A DNA stretch of 64,000 nucleotides, taken from positions 186,001-250,000 of the forward strand of contig JARCOQ010000063.1 of assembly GCA_029207755.1 (NCBI GenBank), given 5' to 3'. Below the pieces are notes generated by a model, which saw nothing but the letters and a program-made list of their open reading frames with translations, had not been told where the DNA came from and did no database searches. The translations under genes were made by a program, and so were the position numbers. Below are positions 37,386 through 49,449 of the stretch, piece after piece. The DNA is from Chamaea fasciata (lineage: Eukaryota; Chordata; Aves; Passeriformes; Sylviidae). How positions within the stretch are numbered: position 1 is the first letter of the stretch; each line of letters opens with the position of its first letter.

Positions 37386-39761
37386 GTACCACTTATAGCT
37401 ACTTTATAACAGAAATGCAGGAAATATCAAAGGCCTTTTTCCACTTTGGAGGTTTATGCACAAAGCTGAAGTCCAGCACACGTTTGTTTGTTAATGGTTG
37501 AGACCTCAAGCAGAAAAAAACCCCACAAATAATCCCCAGCCAACAGTATAAATCAACCTAAAGAAAGCTCATCATTTACTGAGTATCATGGCCATAAAGC
37601 TGCCCAACAAAGAGAGGGCAAGACAAACTTCATACTTGTATAGCAATCTAAACTGAAAAGCATCCAAACATACCACGTGGAATCACTAGTGCGACAACCA
37701 AGACAAAAAAAAATCTCTGCTATCAATCTTCAGCAGCCAGCTCACACTTTTTTACCCTCTTTTATAAGCCATTTCTTCTTACAGAGTCACTTCCAGGCCC
37801 TCACTTTGAGTCTACCGTGTTTGACAGATCAGCTACAACATTTTTCTTCTGTAAAACAACAGAACTTAGACCAGATTTTACTCAGCCACAGACTCTGCAA
37901 GCTCAGGTGTCGTTGCTTTACACTCACTGTTTCAGGTTCTCCTTCCACCAAGCCTGAAGGTGCCACAGTGAAGGAGCTCTGGAACTTGCTGCTCTGATGA
38001 AGGCACTTGGTCCAACTGCAGTGTTTCCACTCTGTCTAACTGCAACCTTGATTGATGCCAGCTGCACCTCATTTGTTCCATCACCAGGTTTTCCTGAAGA
38101 GTAGCACTCACCCTCCAAATTTTAACCCTGTAGGGGACAAAATTAAATTATATAAAAATATACAATAAACATCTATATTATTTATAAACTGGAATATTTA
38201 TGATTTATTTAATGAAACTGGAAAGTTTAGCCCTCTAGGGGCTAAAATTAAGGGGACAACAAGTAGAAAGACAAGAGAAGCACGGTCTGTCCAAGAAGTA
38301 AAAATCACTCAAGGCCCATCAGGAGTTTGAAAGTTTCCCTCAAATAGTAAAGATCACACAAGCAAAACAGAAGTCTCCAAAGTATCTAACAGAATCATTT
38401 TGTATAGATTACATCACTACATCCACCATTTAGTTAATTCATTAACAAGTGCTAAAACCCCTCCTTTATCTGTACAAAGACCAATCGTGCACAGAAAAGA
38501 GGAACATATGGGAAAGAAATATAGTCTTGCAACATGCAGGCACGTGGGAGACAGACCTTTTGGGGATCCCGAAGGTGGCAGCACAATTACTAAATTACCT
38601 AAGCAAGAGTCAGCCGCCAAAAACTCCTGGGGAAGCACCACGGCCAACAGCTGCCCCTGCCAGTGTCATATGGGACAGCTGCAGCTTGTTTGGAGGAATA
38701 CCTAAAGGTGATCCACCCAGAAGGAAAGTGATCCTGCTTTAAGATAAGTCTCTAGTTTTTAAAGGATTGCTGAAAGTAAGAGTACATTTATTTGTATGTT
38801 TTACACTTAACACTTGCTTGAATACCCCTCCAGAAATGTTGTTAATCTGATAACTAAGAACATGCCATTAAAAAAAATGGCATGTTTTTGTCTCTTTCTT
38901 TCAAAAGTAAAATATTCCTTGTTGTTTAATGGAAAAGCAGGCTCCTCTCCAAACACATCCTGTGAGGCCTTTTCCAGTGAAGCAGTGTGCATAATGATAA
39001 ATGAAAAAGGGAAAGGTTCTTGCAAGTATTTTTATCTGTGTTATGCAGAGGTTGATCTGTTACACCCCAAAATTATTTTCAACTTCAACAATTCACCTTT
39101 GCCAAATCCCTAACTCACTGTAAAACTCTAATAGGTACACACAACATTTCTTGTGAATAAGTTTGCAACAAATCCTACAAGTTCACCCTCAGGAAAGGTG
39201 GCAAACACCCCGAGGGAGTATACAACACACAATATACACTCCTTGGAAGTGGAGGGAGCGAGATTTGTCCTTCCTCCTCCTACTTTTTTTGCCAAGAGTG
39301 AGGGAGTCCCAAGGAACCATTTCAACACTTCAAGGAATGGCTCACATGCCAGGAAAGGCTCTGACACACTGACTGAAAACACTGGGAGGAGGGAGGACAC
39401 ACAACACATCAGCCAATGCAGATTTTCGGCTGCCTTGGACATTATCCCTTCACAACAGCCACAATCTTTTTCCATAGACATTCTCCCCAGGTAAAAAATC
39501 CAGGCGTGATGGTGAAGGGGCTAATTCTTTACCCCATTTAGAATTAGTCAGAGATCTTCACTGTGTTTGTGACTCGTGCTCTCTTCACTTGAAACAGCTC
39601 CCACAAGACCTTGAGGGACAACTTGCTTCAACTGCCAGGAGGTCAAACTTGATAAAATCTTCAATATTGTCCTTTCCGGTGTATTTCCTTATCCTCCTGC
39701 CCTTATGAGATCTGCCTATACTGCAGGACCAGCTATCTGCTCTAAAAACATGGTTCTTGTA

Positions 39762-39871
39762 TGAAAAATACAAGCCAACATAGAAAATCTAGATGCTGAA
39801 AGGAATATCAACCAAGTCAAATCCAACTTTAAAAAAAAAATCCTCAAGAAATGATTCACCCACCCCAAAAC
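39762..39871. repeat. Duplicated ~110-bp segment, copy 2
   Basis: Partner of 37273-37385. The A-rich spacer is longer and purer here (AAAAAAAAAA), and the flanks diverge on both sides. Confidence 0.85.
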
Positions 39872-42646
39872 AAATGCAGCAGGAGAGGCAACTTATTCAT
39901 CTCACAGAGATCATTCTCCTATCTCTCCATGCTCTGCTCCAAAGTGTGTTCAAATCAAAGGATCTCATTTTTTTCCTCTTCCCCTCAATTGTATTTAATT
40001 AGGCTTTTTTTTTTTTTTTCCTTTGAAGTCAAGGGAAAGAGGCCTATTTATTGCAAGGAATATTTAGCCTGGCCTTTTCCTTCCAGTGGTCTACCTCACT
40101 GCATCTTCAAACCCATTGTTCCATGGGGACAGGGAGGCATCCAAATAAAGATTAAGAAAAAGGCAATTCCTGTGGTGTTATCAATTGAAGAAACAGGATC
40201 ACTTTTCCCAGTGTCAATCAACTTCAATACACTAATAAAATTAACAAATATCAAAGTGGTTTGGGTCTGAAATAGAAACATTTCCACTAAACCTGAGTAG
40301 CTTTTCCAAATACTGGGCAAATAGTTTGATACACTTTGAAATACTAAAATATCTCCAGTGCTCCAAGATGAAGCTGAGCAAATTTCACTGAGTGAAATGA
40401 GAGTAGACATTGTTTGCACCTTCGAAGCATGCATCATATTTTCATCTTGGTGTTTAAAACAAGGCCACTACAAGGAGAATTTCCACTGGCCCAGCTGTCA
40501 GTAACTGGTTTTGTGACTTACCTGCTGGGGAATTACTCACTTCCCATTGCAAATCTGAAATCACTGTTCATATGGACAAATTGCTCCTGACTGCACCCTG
40601 ATGATGTGTCCTCAGTCCAGCTCATGGCACTGGCAAGATAAATGTGTAGAATGAGATTAGGGGCAAAACACTAACAAAATTTGCTTAGATCAAAGAGATG
40701 CACTCACACCCTGTCAGTACTACCTGACATCTTCCTGACAATATTATGAGGCAATTAATGTCTGTATGTATTGGCTGATGGAGGTGAATTATGGTAAGTT
40801 CTAGGAGGCAACTCTCTAAAGCAGGGGAAGCTGATTAATTACCCAGCAATAATTCATTATTGAGACATTTAGGTCGACTTGTGCACCACAAAGTCAGAGG
40901 GAGCAGGAAACAATCAAACCGATGAATACTGTTCAGACTAAACTCTTTGCAGCTATAGCCATAGAGGCACATTTACAGAGAAAATGACACCATCTCAGAG
41001 AAATTAGGTGCCTGGAAGCAAATCCTCAAACCAAGTGGGCAGTCTCCATCCCATACAAGGGATGTATCAGCACATGCAGCAGGAGCCCCTGTGCTGGCAT
41101 TCTCACTGTTTCTCAGGTCTACCTGTTCCCTGCCTCAAACAATGATCACACACCCGGGGCACAAAGGAGGAGCCAGTCTGCAAAGCCTTGGGCTTTCATC
41201 TCACACTGCTACACTGAAGCAAATGGACAGGAAAATAGAAGAAGCCTGAATACACCTCTGCTGATAAAGATCTGTATGTTAATACCATTAACACTGACTA
41301 CATCTAATTTAAAGCCGATATCTGCCTGCATATCACATCCAAGTCTCTTTTCAGGTGTACAAAAAATGTGTCTATTTCACAGCATTTCTTCCTTTACTTC
41401 TCCACCTGGATCATACAGAAAATACACTTCTTGGCCACCAGCAAATCATTACCCCTTATGGGGACTGTTCCCCAAAGAGTTTAAGTACCAGAACAATGGA
41501 CTACTGCACAGCACCAAATTTCAATTGTGACTTAACCATTCCACAAAGGGGATTTACTGTAGTGACACCTCTCAGGAAGACACAATTATTGCAAATTTCA
41601 CTGACATTTTCCACTAACAAAACACCACTTCTACTTTAGCAGTGATTCAAAGATGGAAACTTTCCATAAAGCCTTTTCTTTCCTCTGGGTGTAAGAGTTG
41701 TCCTCAAAGTCCTTCTGTGTTAAAAATTAATTGTCTGGTTTGGTCTAACACACCCAATGTATTAGTTAGGGAGTACATGCGCAGTAATATTTCAGAAAGG
41801 TTACAACCCTCCTCCCCAAGATCTTGGATGGCAATTTTGGGTTACTCTGAACCTCTCTCCAGCTTTGGCTTCTGAACTTTTCCTTTAATCTACTTTTCAA
41901 TTCACTTCATGTACACCGATACAGTAGTTTTCCTCTTTTTGTAACCTGGTGTCCGAATACCAGAACGACCGCTTGACCATTTCCATAAACAGACCATCCT
42001 CTGCAAAAGTCTTCAGTCAGAATCTTATTATTAAAGCAAGTTTTTCCAAACAGTTTCTGCTGCAGAGTCAAAGGGCCCTCTGCTCAGAATCCTTTTCCTT
42101 AAAAGCATGGGGATATGGATGATTTCTGTGCCTCGCAAAGGTCCAGTGCCATTCACCTCTGGATACCAACCTGTTCTTCCATCTGACTGGGGATGGAGTC
42201 GCGGAAGATGAGAGGATTTCTCTCTAGCAATGATATCCTGCCCCTTGGCAGATATCAGGCAGTTTAAATCAAATTTCAGGTTTAGCTCACAACACTCAGG
42301 ATGCTGACACATGCTGGAAGCACTGTCACAGCAGCTCTAGCTTGACTTTCTGTCTACACTACCGCACATCTTAAATCACTTCTGAACAGGATCACTAGAA
42401 ATGGGCAGCCATCCCTAAATCATCCACGAAAACACAATGGCATTCAACAGGTGTTTGCTTGAGTTATCCCCCTAAGGGAAGGCAGTACTTCAACAGGCAT
42501 ATAGAGGATAAAAGGAATAATTCTGTTCCTAAGAGCTGCCTCCTTCCCCTGTCTCCTCATTTCACATCAACATCTAAGAGGTCAACATTCAAGAGCTTTT
42601 CCTACAGTCTCTTCTTGAACCCCTCGGACTTGTTCTCATCTCAGGA

Positions 42647-42708
42647 TATCCAGGTAACTCAGTTTAGAGTTAGTATATCTAGGTAACTCCATTTAGAGTT
42701 ACTGGAGA
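42647..42708. repeat. Two-copy ~30-bp tandem
   Basis: Two near-identical copies of a unit reading ATCYAGGTAACTC followed by TTTAGAGTTA lie head to tail. No function is apparent. Confidence 0.7.
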
Positions 42709-44214
42709 TTTGTTCATCACCTTTATTATCTTCCAAGCTACTAGGCAAACCAAGTGGGCTATCCTGTCTTATAAATTCCAGCTCTGCCCGACCAATGTAT
42801 GACAGACATTCACTCCAGGAAATACTGCCAAAAAGAAGACATTTGCCTGATCTTCTGGCTATAGTGGACACCTAGGTACTCTAGGTACTAGAGTAGAGCC
42901 ATGAAAACCAGAGCATGGCAAACAATGCCTGGCCTAAAATTGTCTCTCTCACACAGAAAAAAAGTCAGAACAATTAGGAGGAAGTCCAAGATTATTTAGA
43001 AGATAACCATGCGTCCACCAAAACACTGCACTGGGGAAATGGATGGAGTCTACAGAATTAGAGCAGCTGCCAACATGAGACTGAAGTTTGTAAACACACT
43101 TTTCACTGCAACTCTCCACCAAAAACCTTGGGGCCTTTCACTACTCTCCCCAGAGGTTTTGGCCTTGTTATTAGTTTGCCTGGTGCCAGTTTGAGTGCCA
43201 CTGAACCCACCTTCTAATTTCTCTTCAGAATATTTAATTAGATCAATTTTGTGCTATATTATCATGCTTGGGTTTAACTTTTTGCCTTATTGACCATTAT
43301 AAAGTCGAGAAAGGATAGGGCCTATCATTGTTTACTTCATATTAGGCACAATTTCTGCATTCTCTGAATACTTCCTCATGAGCCTTTCTCTGCTTGCTTA
43401 ATTTATCCACTCCAAAAGACTGAATTCATAAACTACAATTACCATGCTTATTGTCATTGGAATATTTTTATGTACTTATAATTAATGTCTTTTAAACATA
43501 CAGTCAAAGGTTATAGATTGGAAATCATGTGTAACCTTCTGTATTGATATCAAGATTTAGCTCAAGAATATGATTGATCATTTAAATATTTTCCTTTCTC
43601 AAGTCATGGAGCATAATTAAATAATTACCAAAAAAAGATATACTGCCATATCATCCTATCATCATGCCTATTCTATTATTCCTGTGGATTATTTGAGTAA
43701 TCCAGAATAATTAAAGTTCTAAAGAGCAAGAATTAAGAGAAAAGATACAGGATAGTTCCTCCCAGTTTTGATACCATGAGACCTGTAAGGTTCACTCTGA
43801 AGGCCTCCGACGGGGGTTCAGAATAATCCATTCTGTGTATGATATTCCTTATTTATAGCCAAAGCAGGGATTATGCTTCAGCTTCTAAACATTTACAATC
43901 TCTAATCCATTTTTTTCCAACAGGAGTAATTTACGTATCCAAGTCCAAACTGAATGAAAACTACCTTTAGATGTACTAAAATCTCATTATTCTTCTAATT
44001 GCAATAGGCACGAGATTGTACAGTAGTAAATCCCTCCACTTTCCACTAACTTCACTGAATACCACACCTTAACTTGATGGGGGATAAAGATATTGAAGGA
44101 ATTCTATACCGTTTAACAGTTCTAAGATCACACTTTTGCCTTTGCAAACTCTATTCCAACTGCTCTTTTCAACATCACCTCATGCTACACAAAAATCACA
44201 ATGCAACCTGCACA

Positions 44215-45420
44215 ATGCCGGGCCCCAGCTTCTCCCGCTGGCCCCGCTCACTCACCAGCTCGCCCCAGTGCCGGACGCGGGCCCGGGGCACGCATTTGAT
44301 GGCCACCTGCGAGCAAAGGCCAGCAGCGGGCTCAGCTCGCCGCCTGCCCCGCCGCGCCCCGATCTTCTCCTCCTCCTCCTCCGCCCTCCTCCTCCTCCTC
44401 CGCCCGCCGCCAGCCCCGCCGCTCACCGGGGCGCCGTCCGAGAGCCGCGTCCCCGAGCAGACGCTGCCGAAGCCTCCGCGCCCCGGCAGCGAACCCAGCC
44501 GGGACCGGTCCTGCAGGGCCTCCCGCGCCTCCCCTGCGGGCGACACGCGGCCCTCAGCGCTCGGCCCGGGGCCAGACACGGCCCCCGACCGCCCCCCGAG
44601 CGCCCCGGGCCGGCCATCCCCACCCGCCCCGGGCCCCGGCGGCTCGAGGCCGGCGGCTGCGCTGCCGAGCGGCGGAGCTCGGGCCGGGCAAGCCGCGGCG
44701 GAGGCGGCGGGAGCGGCCGCGCCGCGTCGCGTGTGTCCTCCGCGGGGCCCGGGAGGAGCCGGGGCGGGGCCGGGGGCGAGGCCGCGGGGCTGGGGGCGGG
44801 GCCGGGGGCTCGGGCGGGGGCGGGGGACGGAGCGGGGCCGGGGCCGGGGGCGGAGCCAGGGGCAGGGGCGGGGCGGGGCCGGAGCCGGGGCCGGGACAGG
44901 CGCAGCCAAAGCGCAGCGATGCCGCCCTGGCCCCAGGCACTGATGCCCGCCCAGCACCGCCACAGCCAGCACCGCCAGAGCCGGGCGGAGCCGAGACCGC
45001 GGCGGGACGCCCGGGGCCGGGGGCGGGCCCGGGGCGTGGCCCAGCCCTGCGGGGGGAGAGGGACGGGCCGGGACGGGGACGCCGAGAGGGGCCGGGGGGG
45101 TCGGGAAAGGGACACCGGGAGAGGCTGCGGGACACCGAGACAGAGTGCGGCACAGCGGGAGAGGGAAAGGAGGAACAAGAGAGGGACGGGGAGGGGTCGT
45201 AGACGCCGTAGACTCCGTAGACTCGCTGCTGCCGCTGCCGCCGCTGCAACTGGAGCCCTGGGGCCGTTTGTCCGCGTGTCCGTTCCACGCTCGAGCCCCG
45301 CGCTCCCCGGGGGCAGCCCCCGAGCCGCTCCAAACACGGCAACTTGGCCGTGCTGAGCCCAGATCCAGAGGCCTGACTCCTGCGCCGTGGCGGAGGAATT
45401 CCCTCGGTCGCTGCTGTGCA
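44215..45420. promoter_or_regulatory. CpG island over the PIM1-like 5' end
   Basis: Extremely GC- and CpG-rich, with many GGGGCGGGG-type (Sp1-like) runs around 44760-44900 and a CTCCTC trinucleotide stretch at 44365-44400. The edge at about 44215 is abrupt: within about 20 bases the sequence changes to AT-rich DNA. It should act as a promoter, possibly in both directions, since the base bias of the flanking DNA is opposite on its two sides. Confidence 0.75.
44256..44972 (-). pseudogene. PIM1L: PIM1-like kinase, 5' part only (N-lobe), truncated
   Basis: Exon 44427-44972 uses the ATG at 44972 and a GTGAGC donor. It encodes a long Pro/Arg/Gly/Ala N-terminus, then GEAREALQDRSRLGSLP and P-loop GRGGFGSVCSGTRLSDGAP. 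Exon 44256-44306 (51 bp) adds VAIKCVPRARVRHWGEL, with the ATP-binding lysine, and ends at a clean GTGAGT donor. Joined, they match the start of PIM kinases, including the exon break after WGEL. The next exon would carry the rest of the N-lobe and the HRD and DFG motifs. I find no such sequence anywhere at lower coordinates, and the GC-rich sequence stops about 40 bases past the donor. PIM kinases are constitutively active Ser/Thr kinases. This piece cannot encode an active one unless distant exons exist. The start codon is uncertain. Confidence 0.75.
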
Positions 45421-46221
45421 TTGTCCCTGCTGAGGGTCAGACACTGTCAGGACGCATTCCCTGCTTGTAGGATTCGTGCCCGACCCAAGCACTACGCTTA
45501 TGTCTCCAGCATAACTTTGCAACAAAAACAGGGGAAGGCAAACTCTGTGTTCGGCCCACGGTATTTTCGAGTGTCTAAAACTCACTAACACCACTCGTGT
45601 TCCTCTGGCTGTCCAAATCCAGTCCCGTAATGTTGCTGTCTGTCCAGTGTGGGGCTCTGGTTCCATCTCTGAGGTGTGTGATGCATCCAGCTGGCAGTGC
45701 TGACTGACAGCTGGAGTCAGCAGAGGCATGGGTTAGTTACTCTCCATTCCATTGCAAAGGAATTCCTCTGCTGCAGCCAGGTGTCGGAGGCAATAACTGT
45801 CCTGTGCTGCTGATGCACTGCCTTCTCCAGCTTATTTAGTGATCTGTCAAAAAAAAAAGATCATTTCGCTGATTTGAAAAGCAACACGCTGAACAGATCA
45901 TTCAAGGTAGGAGGCTATTTCACATTTGGGAGAATAAATGTTCTTTCAATGTTGCAGTTCTGAGTAAACTAAATATAAACATGTTTTCTTCTAGCTAGAA
46001 GGAATGTCACTCTCTATTTTCATAGAGTTGATAATAAGTTGGAAAATAATGTAGTCTCCTAACGTTCAAGGAATGCCAGAAATATGGCAGGATTTTCTGT
46101 GGTTTTTTATGCTCATTTCTAGTGTAACTTGAATGTATTCCAAAATTACATGTTGGTGGTACATTCAGGCCAACATTGAAATGACTGGATTGTGTTGGTG
46201 GGTCCATGTGTAGGTTTTCCA

Positions 46222-46308
46222 TATATTTACATACACCTTTTTCAAGAAGGGAGTTGTATTTTGCATTTCCATATACCTTCTAAAAGAAGGGAGTTGTATT
46301 TTCTGTGA
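46222..46308. repeat. Two-copy ~45-bp tandem
   Basis: AGAAGGGAGTTGTATTTT occurs twice, 45 bases apart, each copy preceded by an ACCTTTTTCA or ACCTTCTAAA stretch. Confidence 0.7.
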
Positions 46309-46836
46309 CTCCCTGCATAAATCCATAAATCTGGAGATTCTGTAGGGCTTAAAGGACAGTCTGGGGAGCAAAGCCCTCTGAGCCCTGTGTCTTCGACTAA
46401 ATTGACCATTAATCCTCCTGGTGTCCACATCTGAGAGCCATACCCTCTGCTTGCTGCAGGTTTGTCACAGCTCTTTGGGGTCACGATGGCCTTTGTGATC
46501 TGAGTAATGCTGTACTGCTCCTGCCTGCTCACCTCTGCTCAGAGAGGTTCAGTATTTACTAGCTCAACTCTTATGCAGAAATTTACCAAAAGTTAATGTT
46601 AATTAACCCCTTCTGATGGGGTTAAATGGAGCTATGGGCCTGATGGTACACTTATATTCCTAATGAAAACTAATATTTGTTATCAGTATCTTAAGTGTTA
46701 GTATTGTTTCTTTCATGTTGGCTATTGGGTTTGTGGGTTTCCTGTTGTTTAAATGACTTCTGCCTTTCAACATTATCAAGGTACATTAAGGTGTTTTCAA
46801 AATTTGTTCCCCCCATTCTTGTTTCTGTATCTTTGA

Positions 46837-46872
46837 GATATATATATATATATATACACACACATATATACA
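46837..46872. repeat. (TA)n(CA)n microsatellite
   Basis: A compound TATATA, then CACACA, then TATATA run. Confidence 0.9.
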
Positions 46873-49051
46873 TTATTGAAATACTACGTAGTTCCTTAAA
46901 AATGCAGCTGCTAATTTCCCATTTTTCCTAAGCAACTGTTAGGATTTCCTGAATACATTTGTGAAGCCTGCTTTATGTTAATATTTCCAATTTTTCTTTT
47001 TCTTAGTGTATTTTCGTTTTGATTTGTTTGCTGTGTCACCTAATTTACAAGAGCATTCACATTCAACATCCATAATTTGCGTGCCATTTTTTGTGTTTGT
47101 TAAATTGCACAGTTAACCTAAGAGAGAGAGAAAAATATTGCATGTAGGCCTGGCAGGCTAAGTTTTAGTTGTACATTTGTATCCATGTGTTTGCCATAGT
47201 TTTTTTGCATTTGAAATATTCTGTCTATGCATTTAAATATTCTTTTAATGTGAGTTTAAAGGGATTGAATAGAAAGATGAAACTGAGATCACTACACAGT
47301 CTTGATGCTGAAATCAGTCCTTTTTAGTCTAAATAATATAAGTGTGTAATATAAATGATACTTTCTTAGGAAGTTGTAGAAAAAAGCAGATAAATAATTC
47401 CTTTTAATGGTGGAGTTCTTCAAAACAGGATCAGAAATACTGCTTACTGTGTGCTTTCCTTAAAAGGTCTTTACATGAGGTAGCAGGAATAGGCATCAAG
47501 AATCCAAGCTTCTGGAATGTAAATTTCTTGAGTGTGTTTTGAAATATTTTATGGAGTGGGTTTCTGTTATCTTGCATCTATCTGGGAGCATGTGAAAAGT
47601 CGTACACCCTTACTAATAGAAGGTAAAAAATAAAGGGTAGTTTTTTAGCGGCCCATCTCCATGGTGTTGTCACAAGGTGCAGCAGTCTGTACCTTAGCAA
47701 TGTGCTGAGGAACAAAAATGTTCTATTTGAGTGTGTACAGTAATTTAAATGCTCTTCTCTCTGAATTGTCTCCTCAGCTGGTTAAGGTTATGTTGGAAAC
47801 TGTTGGAAGGTGTTATTTTCTTTGTTGTACCCCGAAAAGAACACTTTATAGATCACTTGTGTTACCAAAACCACGTCTAACTGAAGGTATGTGTATCTCT
47901 ATTCTCCAGCAAGCAGGAAAAACGGGCATTTTCTTTTCTCGTGCAACTGATGAGCAAAACGAGTACGTGAAAAGGACTGAGGAGGGTGGTATTTGTTTGG
48001 CTCAGGTTTCTTCAGTGTGACATTAGGGGACACTTGCCAGCCTTGGGGTCTATGTATGAAATTTATTGCACTTAATTGATTTTGTCCAAGAAAATAGTCT
48101 GCTTCAATTGAAAAGTTTTACATCTGAATACCAGTAGCTTTGCAGCTGATCTGATCCTATCATTAACTCTGGGGAGAAATTCAGTCTAGGGAGAGCATTT
48201 CTGTATTTTGGATGCTGTGCTTTGAAAGTTTGGATGTGTAATCTTAACAAAATGATGGAGAAAGAACATCAGAAAGTCTGCACTGCATAAGCCATTGAAA
48301 TGTACTCTTAAATGTCAGTTCAGGGGTGAAATTCTCTGCTCTGTTTGGCATTTATCCTAGGCTACCTATGTCCTGTGCTATCAAGCTGTACTGAAGGGGC
48401 TGCCTCACAAGAATTTTGGATATTAGTTGTTTATATCCATTGTGGTAATGGCTGATGTGTTTTCCAGATCAGCCACTAGAAGGTGTGAAAATTGTAAACT
48501 GATGAGCACAGAGAGGGTCTGACAGTTTCTCCTGCAGAAGGCAGTGATACATCTGTCCTCAAGCAAATGCTGCATAATCCATACAATTTATTAGTGAATC
48601 ATGCCTTGAGCTTGGGAATTTCACAGGAGCGGAGCTATTCAGGGGTCTGACATGTCCATACAGTGTTTGTGGAGACTCTCTTTGCATCCTCAGCAACCCC
48701 ATCCATGCTTGTCCAGCCTCCTCCTTCCTCCAAAGCAGGGAAGAGATCTCTGAACCCATTGCTGCAGGAATTTACCCCGTTTGATTTATGATGGAAGCAA
48801 GCTCAGGTCTGTCAGAAGATCTACTTTCATCCCTAAAATGTGGGAGTGAGGGAAATGTGATTAGGAACATTACCTGCCCTCAGAAAAAACTAATTGTGTC
48901 TGATGTTTGCTAATACTTAATGGCACTTTTCAGCAGTCAAACCTGAATGAGTTGATGATTGGTTAATGTACTTTGTGTAGAAAAGCTGTCAGTGGCCAGC
49001 GCAGGAGATGGGAATTATGTGGTCAAGGACTTGTACAGTAGGAATAGAACA

Positions 49052-49446
49052 TGTGGAGAGTGTGATTGATAACTGGCTAGCTGCAAAAGGTCACATAGAC
49101 ATGAGAGAGCTTTGCTGAGCACACAGGCACTCTCATGAGAACCAGCAAGGCGGTAAGGTTCGCATGTCCTTGAGCACAGCTGGGATATGATAACAAGACC
49201 TTGTAGCTGAAAGATATGAGGGAGAAGCACGGTAAAACAAAAACTTACTCAAACTATGTAACCACAAAGAAATGTAGAAAGAGGCGTAGCTGACTTTTAA
49301 TCTGAGCACCAATCCTGAGCTTAACTTTTGCAATATGCATGAGCTTATTAGTGTTATTATAAAAGCATTGTGTGAATTAACAATAAACGAGATTTGCCGA
49401 TCACTCATATTGAGTGCCACATTTCTCCCGCTGCGGATTTCCCACA
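49052..49446 (+). mobile_element. Solo LTR, same family as 14541-14855
   Basis: It begins TGTGGAGAG and ends GATTTCCCACA, giving TG...CA inverted termini. It shares CATAGACATGAGAGAGCTTT and GAGGGAGAAGC with the 14.5-kb copy. Near the 3' end are AATAAACGAG (poly(A) signal) and a CACATTTCTCCCGC stretch of LTR-end type. No clear target-site duplication remains and no viral interior is attached. Confidence 0.7.
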
Positions 49447-49449
49447 AGA

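Larger units (their letters stand above)
21720..44200. other. 22-kb AT-rich region with no recognisable gene
   Basis: Long unique AT-rich DNA in which A exceeds T and C exceeds G on the plus strand in the stretches I counted. The longest open frame is about 146 codons (22956-23396) and none shows a known domain. I saw no splice-consistent exon set, RNA gene or large mobile element. Short features inside are a ~110-bp duplicated segment (37273-37385 and 39762-39871) and a small tandem near 42650. The strand bias would fit intron of a minus-strand transcription unit, but that is inference. Confidence 0.5.
45430..49050. other. AT-rich region, no gene recognised
   Basis: Beyond the CpG island T exceeds A and G exceeds C on the plus strand, opposite to 22-44 kb. 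It contains a short direct repeat (46222-46308), a (TA)n(CA)n run and open frames of at most 100 codons without domains. An untranslated plus-strand transcript from the island is possible but not shown. Confidence 0.45.

Noticed and set aside
44136..45729. Plus- and minus-strand open frames of 330-406 codons over the 44-45 kb island
   Set aside because: They are low-complexity Arg/Pro/Gly/Ala by-products of extreme GC content. Only the minus frame that joins two PIM-like exons is supported.
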